DNA from: Bolinopsis microptera
Taxonomy: Eukaryota; Ctenophora; Tentaculata; Lobata; Bolinopsidae
Length of the DNA: 64,000 nt
Assembly: GCF_026151205.1 (NCBI RefSeq)
Contig: NC_087072.1
Coordinates: 11,818,169-11,882,168, forward strand
Reading direction: 5' to 3'
The notes under the pieces are model-generated. The model saw only the letters and a program-made list of their open reading frames with translations. It had not been told where the DNA came from and made no database searches. The translations under genes and the position numbers were made by a program. Each line of letters starts with the position of its first letter. Positions within the stretch are counted from its first letter, which is position 1. Below are positions 44,207 through 56,513 of this stretch, one piece after another.

Positions 44207-45355
44207 ATGGCTGAAGCACCCATCAGAGGTCGGGGACGAGGTAGACCTCGCGGTGGTTTTGCACAGAAGCGCTCTGTGGAGTACGAGGATTATAGCTCTG
44301 CGGTGTACAGCAAGAAGAGGAAGATAATGGATGATGTGTACAGGTTCCTAGTAAGGGAGGACTTGGTTCGATCAGTGATAGGTAAGGGGGGAGAACACAT
44401 TAAAATTATCAAGGATGAAGCGAAGGAGCACGGTATTGAAACTAAAGTGTCTATCTACGCTCAAGGAGCAAACGGGACGCCTTTAATGGAAGGATCAGTG
44501 GACAGGGTGATGAGTGTACAGTCTACGGTTGAGGGACTTGGTATGGCGCTGGCTCATCTTTTACCATCAGTTCAGATTCATAAAAACTTCAGAACTGGTA
44601 CCCGGGGCGGTGGGTCGTTCGGCAGGGGAAGTCAGAAACTAGAGCTGAGATTGATCGTGCCATCTCACTGCTGTAGTGGGATTATAGGGAAAGGAGGGTC
44701 TGTTATCAGGAGGATTAAGGAGGAGACTAAATCTTACATTCAGGTTTACACACTTCCTCTACCACTTTCAGAGGAGTTTTGTGTCAGAATTCAAAACTTT
44801 GAAGGCCCGGACTTGGTTAATACGGCCGTTAAAATATTTGAATCGATAGCTGATATCAAAGGAAAGAATCCAATAATCATGTATGACCCAATATTCTTCA
44901 ACCACGGTGAGTACGGAGACACAGGGAGCTACATCGACACAGAGTGGTATCAGGAAGCTTTGAGATCGGGAGCAGCACAGCCTACACCCTACAAGGCCAT
45001 CAGCTCTCAAACTCAAAGCCGATACCCAGCTTACCCAGCTTACGAAGAGGCACAGTATGGGTACGAGGAGTTCGTGCCTGGGTACGGGGGGTATGGCGAG
45101 GACTATGGGTACGAATGTGGAGATCCTTATTATTACGACTATTACGAGTACCCTCCCCCGGTACCACGTGGCAGGAGCCGCGCACCCCCACGAGGGAGGG
45201 CCTATCTTAGCCGGGTCTTGTCTAGGGGCTTCAGAGGTCGGCCTAGTTATGAGGGCCGGGGATTGAAGACGGGGAGAGAGAGCTCTGTTAAAATAGAATC
45301 TATGGACTTCACCGAATCTGGAGCGGATACTGCTGGACAGTCTGCTCAAATTTGA
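44207..45355 (+). CDS. KH-domain protein with Tyr/Gly-rich tail, paralog B (382 aa)
   Basis: The uninterrupted coding region runs from ATG 44207 to TGA at 45355. The ATG was chosen because it matches the paralog A start (MAEA) and follows an acceptor-like site by 11 nt. Order: short RG-rich N-terminus, KKRKIMDDVYRFLVREDLVR, KH1 with SVIGKGGEHIKIIKDEAKE, KH2 with GIIGKGGSVIRRIKEETKSY, and the shared block NPIIMYDPIFFNHGEYGD then YIDTEWYQEALRSGA. The tail is Tyr/Gly-rich (YGYEEFVPGYGGYGEDYGYE) but its RGG part is much shorter than in paralog A and ends in an acidic, Ser-rich segment. An ATTAAA at about 45371 could be a polyadenylation signal. Same inferred role as paralog A, RNA binding; function not tested by anything in the sequence. 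Confidence 0.9.
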   Translation: MAEAPIRGRGRGRPRGGFAQKRSVEYEDYSSAVYSKKRKIMDDVYRFLVREDLVRSVIGKGGEHIKIIKDEAKEHGIETKVSIYAQGANGTPLMEGSVDRVMSVQSTVEGLGMALAHLLPSVQIHKNFRTGTRGGGSFGRGSQKLELRLIVPSHCCSGIIGKGGSVIRRIKEETKSYIQVYTLPLPLSEEFCVRIQNFEGPDLVNTAVKIFESIADIKGKNPIIMYDPIFFNHGEYGDTGSYIDTEWYQEALRSGAAQPTPYKAISSQTQSRYPAYPAYEEAQYGYEEFVPGYGGYGEDYGYECGDPYYYDYYEYPPPVPRGRSRAPPRGRAYLSRVLSRGFRGRPSYEGRGLKTGRESSVKIESMDFTESGADTAGQSAQI

Positions 45356-46920
45356 AATCATTTTACTATCATTAAAATTACAATATTTTGCTTCGAAATG
45401 TTTTCATTATTATTATTTTCCGGGGTTTTGTCGATCTGTAAATTTTTTGGCTCTTGGGATGTTATCAGACAGTTGAGAAAGTGTACTTTTAACGCAACCT
45501 CTAGGAGCCGTAACTACAGTTCGATTAAAAAGTCAAGTTTTGCATTTTAACGAAACTAAGCGTCTTCAAATCGAAAAAAACTAATTTTAAATCAGTCAAG
45601 GCTCGATTTTGACGCTATAAGTATAAATTTCTTCATCAGTGGTTCCTAAGGCAGTGTAGTACATCATATAAAATAGTGTAGTACGTCGTATAAATTCCAC
45701 ATTTCAAGCTTTCCAATTTGCCGTAGATTCCGTTTTTCGGGGTTTCCGACGTTTCTCTGGAATTGTATCTGTTTTTAAAAGAATAATCCCTATTTCGAGA
45801 TGGAAAAAAATAAAATAAAATTCGTCTAAAAAACTTTTTTCATCGACCAATGGTAAGTTTTTAGAGGCGGCGTTGAAAGTCTACTTGTTCGATCACCCCT
45901 TGATGTCGGTTATCTAGAATCTAGATATAATTTCCTTGCCCATTTTCAGGAATTCTGAAATTATCGTGCGAGCAAAAATATTGTGTTTAACAATGTAAAG
46001 ATTGCGATGAAGTTTGAAACAAATTTTAAGTTAATACAATTTCATTGACAGGTATAATAATTTATTGTTTTGTGATATATTTTCATTGATTACATGTGAA
46101 TAAATAGACTCTTTGACTCTGGCTATATAATCAATGAAGAGAAAAGCGAAAAGAAATTAAAATCCAGTAAAATTTGAATAAAATGTGTTTTCCTAAAAGA
46201 TCACGGTTCGTGTAAACTCTTGAACATAACCCAAAAAGATTTCAGAAAATACAAATCACTTTGATGATATTCGCAATCAACGTCGAAAATGTCGTCAATT
46301 ACAAATTAAGGTAAAATCGTTTAAAATTAGAAATCAAGTTGTTATCGTATTTCTCAGAAAATTCGACGAACTTTCGTGACAATTGTAAAGTCGAAGATAA
46401 TTTAAATTTGTTTTGAATTTTCATAAATTTTAATCATAACAAATTACTTTTCAGCAGAGCCCTCAACTTTTCAAATTTGCAGATATCACAGATAACAACG
46501 TTGATAGCTCAAAATGTCAAATTTTGAAACCGCCATCTTGTAACCAAATTTAAAATGCCAATTACAGAATCAAGGTTCAGGTATGTCTATTTTAATTAAA
46601 AAATTCCAATTGAATTGCTCGTAAATTCAATATATCGTAGATAATAGTGATATAGGGGTAATTTTCAAAATTAGCTTTTCCAAACTCAAATTTATGGTAA
46701 ACTTCTGTCATTGTTATTCATTTTGTAACTATGGTGGTTCGTGAAATTGGTGGCTATTCTATTTAATTTAAATATCATTCAAAAATTGCCTAAATTTTAT
46801 TTTTTTTCTTCTACTTTTTCCGGAGCGGTTAGGAACAATTTTTAGTCCTCCAAATAATGGGTTGCTGTTTTTAACTCGTAACTTATTTTCAGAGCGTGTG
46901 CTAAAGTCGAACCAAGATCT
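45356..46920. other. AT-rich intergenic region
   Basis: No gene is seen. A short duplication of GTGTAGTAC-TC-TATAAA occurs near 45654-45692. Confidence 0.5.
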
Positions 46921-46923
46921 ATC

Positions 46924-47052
46924 TGGTGTTGTCTCTCTTGGACAGTGGGTGTTGTATCTCTTGGACAGTGGGTGCTGTCTCTCTTGGGTGTGGTCTCTCT
47001 TGGACAGTGGGTGTTGTCTCTCTTGGACAGTGGGTGTTGTCTCTCTTGGACT
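46924..47052 (+). repeat. 27-28-bp minisatellite (CTCTTGGACAGTGGGTGTTG)
   Basis: About five units of TGTCTCTCTTGGACAGTGGG with the third shortened. Frames across it in both strands are repeat artefacts. Confidence 0.85.
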
Positions 47053-49180
47053 CCAGTTGCACTCTACAGCTATGCTATTTTCATCCATCACCAGCCTTTT
47101 TATTATCGGGACTGTTTTTGACAGAACTGTTCAGCTATGAATAAAATATTAAACTGGAATACAGATAATGTTTAATTTGTTAATTTAATTGGGTGGCGGA
47201 ACATAATTACTGATTCTGCTGGACTGTATATTAATCTTATGTTCGTTTATTGGACTATTTATATTTGTGCCGAGTTTTCAGTGTCTGTACTTTGAAACTT
47301 AACTTTTTATTTGGTCTACTTAAAGTTTTAATACAAACTGAGAATGATTTATGTGAACAAGGATATGTTGTTGTGTGCCCCCTTATTTATCCTGAACAAC
47401 ATTATCATCGGATTGAAAACTGTGATTAAAATTCCTGATACTAACAGTAATTGTAATAACTACAACAATTGAAACGATCGGAATTGGTGAGCAACTTGAA
47501 CTAGCAACTAATCGTTTGCTCTATAGATTTAGTTTAAGCCATCTGAAGAGACTCCTAGCTTATGTTAATGACTTGTTGATAACTGTTTTCACATAAATTA
47601 AGTTGCTTTCTGATGATTTTTAAGATTACAAATTTGTTAATTCCTTGTTTCATTTGACTCCTAGAATAGTTTATAATTTTCTAAGTATACTAAGTGTAAT
47701 AGTTTACATAGCTAATTTTCTAAGTGAGCTCTCAAATAGTTTCCCTTGAAGCCTAGTATTCTTCCAAGTTCAAAAATTAAGTTTAAGTCACCTTCTCCAG
47801 TTCCCCTTAAAAGTTCTGATACATGAACTGTAGTATACACTATGCAAATTACACTTCTTATTTGTTCAGTACATGTTCTACTTACGTGTTATTTTTATCG
47901 TGGCAGGTCTTTAAATTTAAACTAAGATCAACCTGAATGTTAGTAGTTATTGTCTGCTGAGTCTTGTTATGGGCGATGTAACTCAATAGCACAAGAAATA
48001 CTGTCTGTACCAAGATCGTGTCGCAACTGCACGTCATTTTGTCGGTAGAAGAGTTGTTATAAGAAGGTTATAAAATTACAGCCCAGTTATAGGTTCGTTA
48101 TTAGGTGGGAAATACCTTCTTTATTCAACCAATTAAGAAGCAATACACAGTCTTGTAGTCTTCCATTGGAAATCTGAGGGACTATGATTCTTTCTAAATG
48201 CACCACGGAGAATATACTTTGTCTCTATAATTCTGTAGTCATCGCTCCGTATATATAAAACGGTAACTAATTGCGGAACATGCATATTTATGCGTAATTC
48301 TTCAAATTTATTCGGATTATGTGAATGCAATAATTAAATGATAAATTTTAAAAACCGATATTATAAAAGATTGTAAGTATTCGCATACTAGAAGTTTAAT
48401 TTGTGGGAAGGAAAAGCTATGGCTTTTTAATTTGCCTTATCTTGTTGTAATACTTAAACTGACGCTAAAACTCTTATCAGAGTTGTTTATACTTTTCTTA
48501 GAATGGCATATCCTGGAAATAACACTCCGTGAGAAATTTCACAGCCTATAAAATGTGCCTATCTGTAATAATATATATATAATGATATAGAATACCGTTA
48601 ATATTCACACTTCATCCTGTTACTACCACTTTAACCGTTACATATCGTGTTTAACCCTGACCAAGTCTCAATTGGCATGTTGCACGTAACTGGTGCATGA
48701 CCTGTTACTATAACTACGTACGAACATTTTTGTATTCCATGTGAGTATGTTTATATTCAGTGTGTACTTCACTCCACATTCATAAATATAATGATAGTCT
48801 CCCATGAGGAAGGGGCACACGTGTTTTTACAAAATAGTTACTATTTCTCAACAAAACACGTGAGGCTAAACCTTAATGTGATTTGTTGTGAAATAGTAAA
48901 TCCAACATGCCTGCCTCGTTCCCTTCAGAGATACGGATGTCAACTTAATACCGGTCTCTATCTTCACTTGCATCCGCTTCTGGTCCATACATTTCCATCC
49001 TACACGGACTCATTCTTTCATTATGTGGATTATCTTACATTTTTTTCATGTCTCTACCACAATTTCTCGCCTCCACTCTCATTCATCATTTCAAATCTCC
49101 ATCATTTGTCTGCTGTTCAGGTCTATCTTTGATCTGTTTATGCTACATGTCTTCAAGTCTCAATTTTTTTCTCTCATTGT
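47053..49180. other. AT-rich intergenic region, no gene seen
   Basis: Only short open frames without recognisable content. A TA-rich run lies near 48570-48590. Confidence 0.5.
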
Positions 49181-49570
49181 GTTTTTTTGCGGTTCATATG
49201 TCTCAATGGCTGTTTCTGTGTCTCAATATGACTTAGTGTGAATCGATCTTGATTTATCCTTCTCAATCTTAGTCAATGTCTCTATTTTCGGTTCTATATG
49301 TCTCAATTGTGTGCCTCAATCTATATGCCTCAATCTATATGTCTCAATCTATGGTACATGTACTCCAATCTTGGGTCCATATGATTTATTGTCTTTATCT
49401 TCGGTAACTGTGTCTCAGTATTAAGTTCCTCTGCCTCAATTTTTAAAACCCAAGTCTTAATCGTGTATTCGTATGTCTCAAATCTCTGATCATTTGTTTA
49501 ATCTGTGCCAACCTTGGATTATCTTTCTCTGTCTTCGGTTCATATGTCTTCGTTCCATAAATCTCAATCT
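49181..49570 (+). repeat. Degenerate ATGTCTCAAT repeat
   Basis: A dozen or more loosely spaced TATGTCTCAAT / TGTGCCTCAAT words, clearest at 49295-49355 (CTCAATCTATATG repeated). An old, diverged tandem array. Confidence 0.6.
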
Positions 49571-50704
49571 TCTATTCCCGATCTTTTCTTAATATTGACA
49601 TGAATAATGAACAGAATGTGGAGACACTATGTGAACATCTAAACAATGTTCCTCTTACCAACTAAATCTAGATATAAAGATCCAGACAAACTGCATCCAC
49701 AATTGTGAAGATCACATGATCTGCAATATTTCATTGAGTGAACAGCTTTTGCAAATATTTTGTCAATCAATTAGTCATTGTTGGTATAAAGAAAGAAGTC
49801 TGTTCATATGTAAAAGTTTTGATAATCTTCGAAACTGTTCCGTAGAAAAAATGTTTCTCAGAAGTTCAAGTAATTAAAAGTAGAAGACAGTTGTCTGAAT
49901 CTGAGAGTTCTTGTAAGGTTCTGGTTTCAAAGATAACAGACTTCATTGACGAATGTTTTGCAAACAATTAGTAATTCCCCAATTAGATCATTAATAAAAT
50001 TAAACCTTTAATTAAAACGTTGGTAATCGCCAAAAGTTTTAAGTAAGAATTTGTAAGGACCCATACCTAATTTAGATTAAATTTTCACCTATTTAATTTA
50101 ATGATATAATCAGTGAACTAGCCAATTTGCTAATGATCATCTATCTGGTTAGCTGGTCAACGAAACGTTTCAAACATTAATTATCTTGAGTGAGATGGCA
50201 TGTTAACAGAGGGTAACTCTCTAGTATTTCTATAACCGGAGACATCGTACATGGCTAATTGGTATAGAATAACAATTAGTACTCATCATGATGGTATAAA
50301 ATATTGCCCTGTCGTTTATCTTAATCAAGATATAGATTATAGGGATAACCGGAGGTTATATGTATAAACCGGAGGTTGCAATATTCTCTATATAATTGCG
50401 AAGTGTTATTGTAGTATCACCATATCTATAATGTGCAGTAGTAGTAATAGTATGACAATATGTAGTATATGTAGTGTAACCAGCATGCTACTGATCACGT
50501 GCCTGATCACGTGACTGTGTCTACGCTACATGCTAATCTCCGTCTTAAGAACTTAAGAAGTGTCCGTTAATAAACTAACAATTGAGTGATGAAATATTTG
50601 ATTAGCGGATAATGAATCTCAACAACAAACTTATTCTCGGATATAGTGCAGATCTCGTGACACTAGGAATTGCACGGGATTTGTGATTATATGCTAGTGA
50701 GACC
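49571..50704. other. AT-rich region upstream of PNUTS
   Basis: No gene seen. TAGTAGTAATAGTA-type simple sequence occurs near 50436-50476. Confidence 0.45.
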
Positions 50705-50759
50705 AAAATCTCTCACACACTACTTCAATTGATAATTGAAGTAGTGTGTGAGAGATTTT
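50705..50759. repeat. Perfect 26-bp inverted repeat with 3-nt loop
   Basis: AAAATCTCTCACACACTACT to TCAATT at 50705-50730 is followed by GAT and its exact reverse complement at 50734-50759. It lies 63 bp upstream of the PNUTS start codon. The stem is a little short for a usual animal microRNA precursor but could form in RNA from either strand. Confidence 0.9.
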
Positions 50760-50821
50760 TATTGCTAATGACCGAACTAATGACCATATAACTAACAACT
50801 AATTGATACACTATTCCTAGC

Positions 50822-53800
50822 ATGATCTACCCTGGAATGACCCAGAACATTACTCCCAGATCTGCCGTTGACGGAATTTCTCATCTCTTGACTAGAACTG
50901 GGGAACTGAAGGTTTGTCCCGAAAATTCCAGAGACATGGTTAATGCTCTTATATTAATAATCATGATAGATTAATACCCTTCATTTATTCAACACAATGG
51001 ATTCCATTTTAAACAATCTTCTAAAACTTTCCTCCTTATTCGATTTTATTGAAACATCAGTATTCGTCACATTCCTTTTTACAGGGAGACGATGAAGCGA
51101 TATCACTGTTGGATTCTATGAAAGAAGCAACACTTCTATTCCAGAGAGCTATATACTTAGAGGTGCTGAAGATAACGGCCAGTGAGAAGACTCTGGGGAC
51201 GTACCTTTCAAAGGGTGGTTGGGACCTCCTTAACTCCTGGCTTTCAGGTAATATCGCTCACAAGTAGTACACACAAGTTTCCTACAAGTTTCCTACTTAA
51301 TAATATCTAGTTGTACGGTGTTCTCTGTGTTATAGCTCTGTTTATTTAAGTCTCCGTGTTCAGTAGTTAATCTTACTGGCATTCTAACATTCTAACACAC
51401 TAACACAACTTGTAACGCTCCATTTTAAGGCTCCATTGTAACGCCCCATATTACAGATGCTAAGAAGACGTCTAACAATGCCCTGGCAGTGGAAATACTG
51501 GAGGTTCTACAACAGGTCCCAGTAACACTAGGGCTACTGAAACAAGGCAACATGGGCAAGTTAATGAAGAGTTATAACAAGTCCGAGGATAAGGAAATCA
51601 AGAAGAAAGCTGGAGAGTTGATGGACTCGTGGATGAAGTTGGTGCCCACTGCTGGTAGTGGTAAGAAGAAGAAGGTGAATGAGGATGGCTTAACTAAGAA
51701 GGACCAACTTGTTCCAAAGAAGGCTGCCTCTAAGTCTGTTCATTTGGGTAAGCGTTTCTTTTCTTATAGCTGTTGTATTTCAAGGTTAAATGTTGGTCGT
51801 ACAGAACATATACAACTAAAAGTAAAATCACAATTTGTGCCGGTGGTATAATACCCTCTTAATACTAATATTTAATACCCTCTTAACCTCTTACCATTTA
51901 GCCGAGAGTCTGGGGTTCCTGGACGCTATAACCAGTACTAGTAAGACTACTAGGAAGATAAGGAAGAGAAGCTCTACTGATATAGACTTTAAGAGATCTA
52001 ACAGTCAGTCCGAAACCCCTGAACCTTCACCAGTAGCCAAATTTAGTAAGGTAAGCTGACAGTCATCAATTATCACGCAGCCAACATGCAATCATTTTAT
52101 TAAGTGGTTAAAATTTGAAACATTTTCAAACATTTCCGCAAACTTATTCAACAACAATAATGCTTGCGCTTGCTACCATGACAGTTGGAAATTAAAAGAA
52201 CTAAAATCGCAGGTGGACAAATTAAGTCTGACAATAGATAAGCCAGCCTCTCCTAAAGTTGACAATCCTATCAAGCCAGAGATGTTACTGACTAACTCTC
52301 CTCCCCCTCTTCCTGATAAGAGCCATGGTAATGATAAGATGTTCTGCTTCAGACGAGCCAAGAAGCGGAGAAGGTTCGTACTTTAGTCACAAATATATTT
52401 CTCTTATATAATACACGTGATAATACACGTGCTCCCTGCTCCAGTACACCAGTACACGGTGGGGTGGGGTGGGTTGGGGTGGGGTGGGGTATTTTAACAC
52501 AGGAATCTTAACTGCTTCTCCCTCTTACCTACCTGAATATTTAGAGCAACAAATAACTTAATTAATTTAAGTTAATACCATGAATATCTGTCAGGATAAG
52601 ATGGAGAGATGAGTTAGAGGAGGTACAATTCTTTGAGTGTGAGGAGAAGTCTGCGAACCACAAGTCCTTCTCAGAGAGTCTCACCAAGGAATACGATAAA
52701 GAGAGAGCAGCCGTGCTCCGGAGCAGACAACTTGAGGAAGACATGATGGTCGAAATGGTGAGTAACGTAACTGGATGGGACCAGTAAACGACACGGACGG
52801 AAGAAAATAACAAATTTACAAAAGTGCAGCATTTCGCACACAGATATATAACTGGAAAGTATAGCTAGGTGCTAAGTTCGAAAGTTATACAAGTACAGAG
52901 GACAACTTTCAAAACATGGTTTTAAGACCACCCAAAGTTGTGTCCGATTCAGTTCATCCTCAAAGAGAAGCCACCTACAGGATATGTAGTAGCCACATAC
53001 AGTATGATATATGTAGTAGCCACATACAGGATATGTAGTAGCCACATACAGTATGATATATGTAGTAGCCAACTACAGGATATGTAGTAGCCAGTAGGTG
53101 GCTTATACATACAATATGATATATGTAGTAGCCACATACAGTATGATATTATATGTAGTAGCAAAACTAACTGACAGGCTTTTAAGCTTTTAGCACACAA
53201 CCAAATTATTGAAATTATTTATTGTCAGGCCCCCTGGAAACACCCCCTGAAGTTAGATGCCAGTATGTTAACATTGGCAGAGAAGGGGGCCTCTAGTAAG
53301 GAAAAGGAGACGCAGAGAGAGCGAGAAAAGAACGTTCTAGCAGTTCTAGTGTTCGATCAGAACGCAATGGTGGAGTCTCCAAAAGAGCCTGATGCTGAGG
53401 TGAGAGCTAGTTTGTAATAATTATTCAATTTATTATTTATTTTGGTCGGCATATAATCTAATTGTTATTATTTCCGAATTATAGATTTAAAGAAAGGTAG
53501 CATATTATTATATATATGTATATTATTATATATATAGGTAACTCTAATATTGCCCGGTCATCCAACTTTTCAGAAACAAATGTAAATTAACATATTCCCT
53601 CAGGAGCTGAACTACACGTTTGTGACACCCAACATCATCCCCTTGACAGACAGTTCACAGAGTCAGCCTACTCCAGAACCAGAAACCCGAACACCAGAAC
53701 TTTCTCCTCCGCAATCAGTCCCACAAACCCCCTTCAGCGAGACACCAGGAACTCAGCAGCTACCTCCAGTACTTGCCAATATAATCCCTCAGCCTCTGCT

Positions 53801-54440
53801 GATGCCCTCCATGCCCTCTATGCCGGAGATGCTGCCCCATCCTAATCAGGATCTGCTGCCCCACCCCCAGTACAACTTGCCCGTACAGCGGTACCCAAAC
53901 CAGCAGAACCAAGTACCACCGCAGCAACCACCACAACCACCGCAGCAGCAGCAACAGCAACAGCAATACCATCCTGTCCCACCGAGCCAACCTTCCTCTT
54001 ACAATAACTACAACCCAGAAAACAACCGCAACTTTGACCCCCACAGTCGTAATGGTCGTGATAACTACAGTAAGAGAGGTGAGGGAGGCTGGAACTACAG
54101 GAAGGGAGGTCATGGAGGGAGACAGTACCGGGATTGGATAGACTCGGACCGCAGGAGGGATGAGAACCCCCGATTCCAGCACCGACCCAGGAGACCCTGC
54201 GCTTACTTTAACACAAAACAGGGCTGCAGAGAGGGCAACAATTGCAAGTTTATACACGAGACTGGGTTACACGGCTCACTCCCGGGACAGTATAATAGAC
54301 AGTGGGATGAGAGGGACAGTAGGGACGGCCGGGACAGAGGGGTCCACATCAGTAGGGACACAGAAGATAAGGACCAAAGTAAGAACTCTGATAAGACAGC
54401 AGAGTCGCTGGAGAATAAATCTCCTTCAGCAGCAACGTGA
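50822..54440 (+). CDS. PPP1R10: PNUTS, nuclear targeting and regulatory subunit of protein phosphatase 1 (674 aa)
   Basis: Eight exons: 50822-50911, 51085-51247, 51457-51747, 51902-52050, 52213-52373, 52595-52757, 53229-53399 and 53604-54440. All GT-AG, phases agree, 675 codons with stop; human PNUTS is 940 aa. Residues 1-~150 form a TFIIS N-terminal (LW)-like domain (LLDSMKEA ... LGTYLSKGGWDLLNSWLS ... KKKAGELMDSWMKLV). Near residue 283-288 KRRRIRWRDELEEV matches the RVxF-type PP1-docking motif. APWKHPLKL and REREKNVLAVLVFDQNAM then ESPKEPD match the conserved segment that follows it in PNUTS. A Pro/Gln-rich region with a short poly-Gln and an RG-rich part lead to a C-terminal CCCH zinc finger (C595, C604, C610, H614; C-x8-C-x5-C-x3-H). 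PNUTS directs PP1 to chromatin and acts in transcription termination and mitotic exit. AATAAA lies at 54509. Exon 5 start is the least certain boundary. Confidence 0.93.
52450..52490 (+). repeat. GGGGT repeat in PNUTS intron 5
   Basis: Six GGTGGGGT-type words in a row (ACGGTGGGGTGGGGTGGG). A likely G-quadruplex former on the coding strand of the transcript. Confidence 0.85.
52975..53165 (+). repeat. Minisatellite ATATGTAGTAGCCACATACA in PNUTS intron 6
   Basis: Seven or eight units of ATGTAGTAGCCACATACAG alternating with a longer form containing TATGATAT. Confidence 0.88.
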
Positions 54441-55451
54441 CGAAGTGTAGAGCACTATATCAATCATACTTGATCCAATACACTTGTTGACTTGCTAATG
54501 TGAGAGAGAATAAAAGACACGGACTTTGAATTCAGTCGAGCCAATCTTTATGTACTTTTCACACGAACAGAATTATTGACATATTAGCCAGATCAAATTG
54601 GCTGGGCGTGTTTTTGTTGCATGTACGTATCCCAAGTAACACAGTATTTCAGTTTGCTATCATATAACTGTTTTATACTGTTAAAGAGTGGAAGCTTTTA
54701 ATTTTTACACCCGAATTCCAATTTTGATAATGTTTGATGAATCTTTGTCAGAGAATCAATTATTAATTTATGGTATTTAAGGATTTGACTTTTAATAAAA
54801 TTTAATTGTTTCAGTGTTCTGCATCTGGAGCGCTGCTCGATAAAAATAAAAATAATACATTGGGGATCATGAAACTGTAAGGAACTTACAAACGACTCCA
54901 CCATCGATAATTTGGAGATGTGCCAAAATGTGACCACGACATGAGCTATTCTTGAACTTCTGAAGTAATTTAAGAAGTCGTCAGCTCCCACATAACATTT
55001 TATCTTATCAGTTCATTCTCATATGACACCTTGACCCAGTTTTGCGTGCTTTGTTCGATTTTTGATAAGTTGTCAAATTTGAAGCAAGCACTCTATCTTA
55101 ATCATGATGCCTTGTTCATCAATGCCATCGATACTGTCAGGTTATTATAAATGATAAATCAATGTTTAGTTAGTACTTTTCATACAAAATTATTAATATG
55201 ATCGGATTATTAATAGGTTATGCAACTGAATTCAGAGTATTGATATAATCGCATATGCTATGGCTGCGACTGATTCGGTTGAATCTCATTAATCAACAAC
55301 AAACAATCCTATAGTTTGGAGCCCATCAATCATATGAAGGATCATTGCAAGTTGAAATAGGGATAAGAAACACCGTCTTATGGTGACAGTGGTATTTAAA
55401 TAAGCCATACTTGTGCCGACATCTAGCTTACATTTTTTTAAATCAAGACAC
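54441..55451. other. 3' flank of PNUTS and intergenic DNA
   Basis: AATAAA at 54509-54514 is the probable polyadenylation signal. No other gene is seen. Confidence 0.5.
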
Positions 55452-55655
55452 TTATTTTACTTCGGAGTATTCCAACAGCCACATTGTTACACAAGTGCAA
55501 CCAGCCAATTACAGGAAGCCGAAGGATTTGTTTTAGCCAGTGACGGTTAAGGTAGTTTGTACCCTACTTTATTCGCCCGAGACTTTGCTGAAATGGGCAG
55601 TTCCTCATTTAACCCTCACACCCGATTTCTCGAGTATTCGGCTGAGTAGACCGGC
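55452..55655 (-). mobile_element. tRNA-derived SINE, minus-strand copy (body only)
   Basis: Matches the reverse complement of about 35695-35895: CTTCGGAGTATTCCAACAGC, GGAAGCCGAAGGATT and CGAGTATTCGGCTGAGTAGA are shared. The tRNA-like head is missing, so it is 5' truncated. Confidence 0.8.
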
Positions 55656-56132
55656 TGAGCCAATAGAATAAATTTCATGGCATAAAATGAAGAATTACTC
55701 AAGGGTTATTCCATTTTCTCCTTAGAAAAATTCTCCATTTTAAGCCATTTAGAAATTTAAAAATGTAAAATCCCTATTTTTTACAAAATTTTGGACAGTT
55801 ACAGGACGAAATAAACAAACTTCTCGTATCTCTTATATGTTTTAAAACAAATCCCTCTCCAGGACGAAAGAAGTTTAAACCAATATTCATCTAGAATCTA
55901 AAATCTAAATATCATTTCGAACACCAAATAGACAATTTTTGCCCTTTTAGTTTTATCGTATTTCGACCTTCAACAATTTTTCAGCTCGAACACGAGGGTC
56001 CCCTTTTTTTGGTATTTTTAAAAGTTTTTCGAAGTCCGCACCTAACCCTCGATGACGATATACAATCTTGAAAACGAGGCTTCCCTCTGTAATGCGATCT
56101 CGGAGGGCAGGCCTCTCCTATTATATGAAACA

Positions 56133-56210
56133 CTTACCTGGGGACCTCAGGCTATTATGTTCATAAACATAGAGATTCGGCGGAATGACAGGCTGAGCGC
56201 GGCCCAGTAA
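56133..56210. mobile_element. TTAC-ended hairpin MITE, copy 1
   Basis: TTACCTGGGGACCTCAGGC to GCTGAGCGCGGCCCAGTAA. Shares TATGTTCATAAACAT and CGGCGGAATGACAGGCTGAG with copies at 58305-58380, 58452-58539 and 59637-59738. Confidence 0.75.
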
Positions 56211-56513
56211 ATGTAACACTACTACTAGCTCGGAAGCGTGGATAGGAGTTGTCTTTATATTAAAGGTGTCTTTATATTAGAGGTTCGTATCGAGTAAGTA
56301 ACAAGTAATTCAAATTTTAACGGGTGATATAGATACTCGTAAAATATTTGTTCCAACTCGGCTCGCGTCCTGGTAGGTTGTAAACCTACAATTCAAATTA
56401 AAAAACGTTTTCCTGGAAATCACTTTTCTCCATTAAATTATGTGCAGAAAATAATTTGTCCGGACCTAGTCTAGCTCTTGAGAATTTTCCTGGAACCACC
56501 ACTGACCACTTCT

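Noticed and set aside
52450-52490. Interstitial telomere repeat
   Set aside because: GGGGT words with a single GGGTTGGGG variant do not match a regular telomere unit and are too short.
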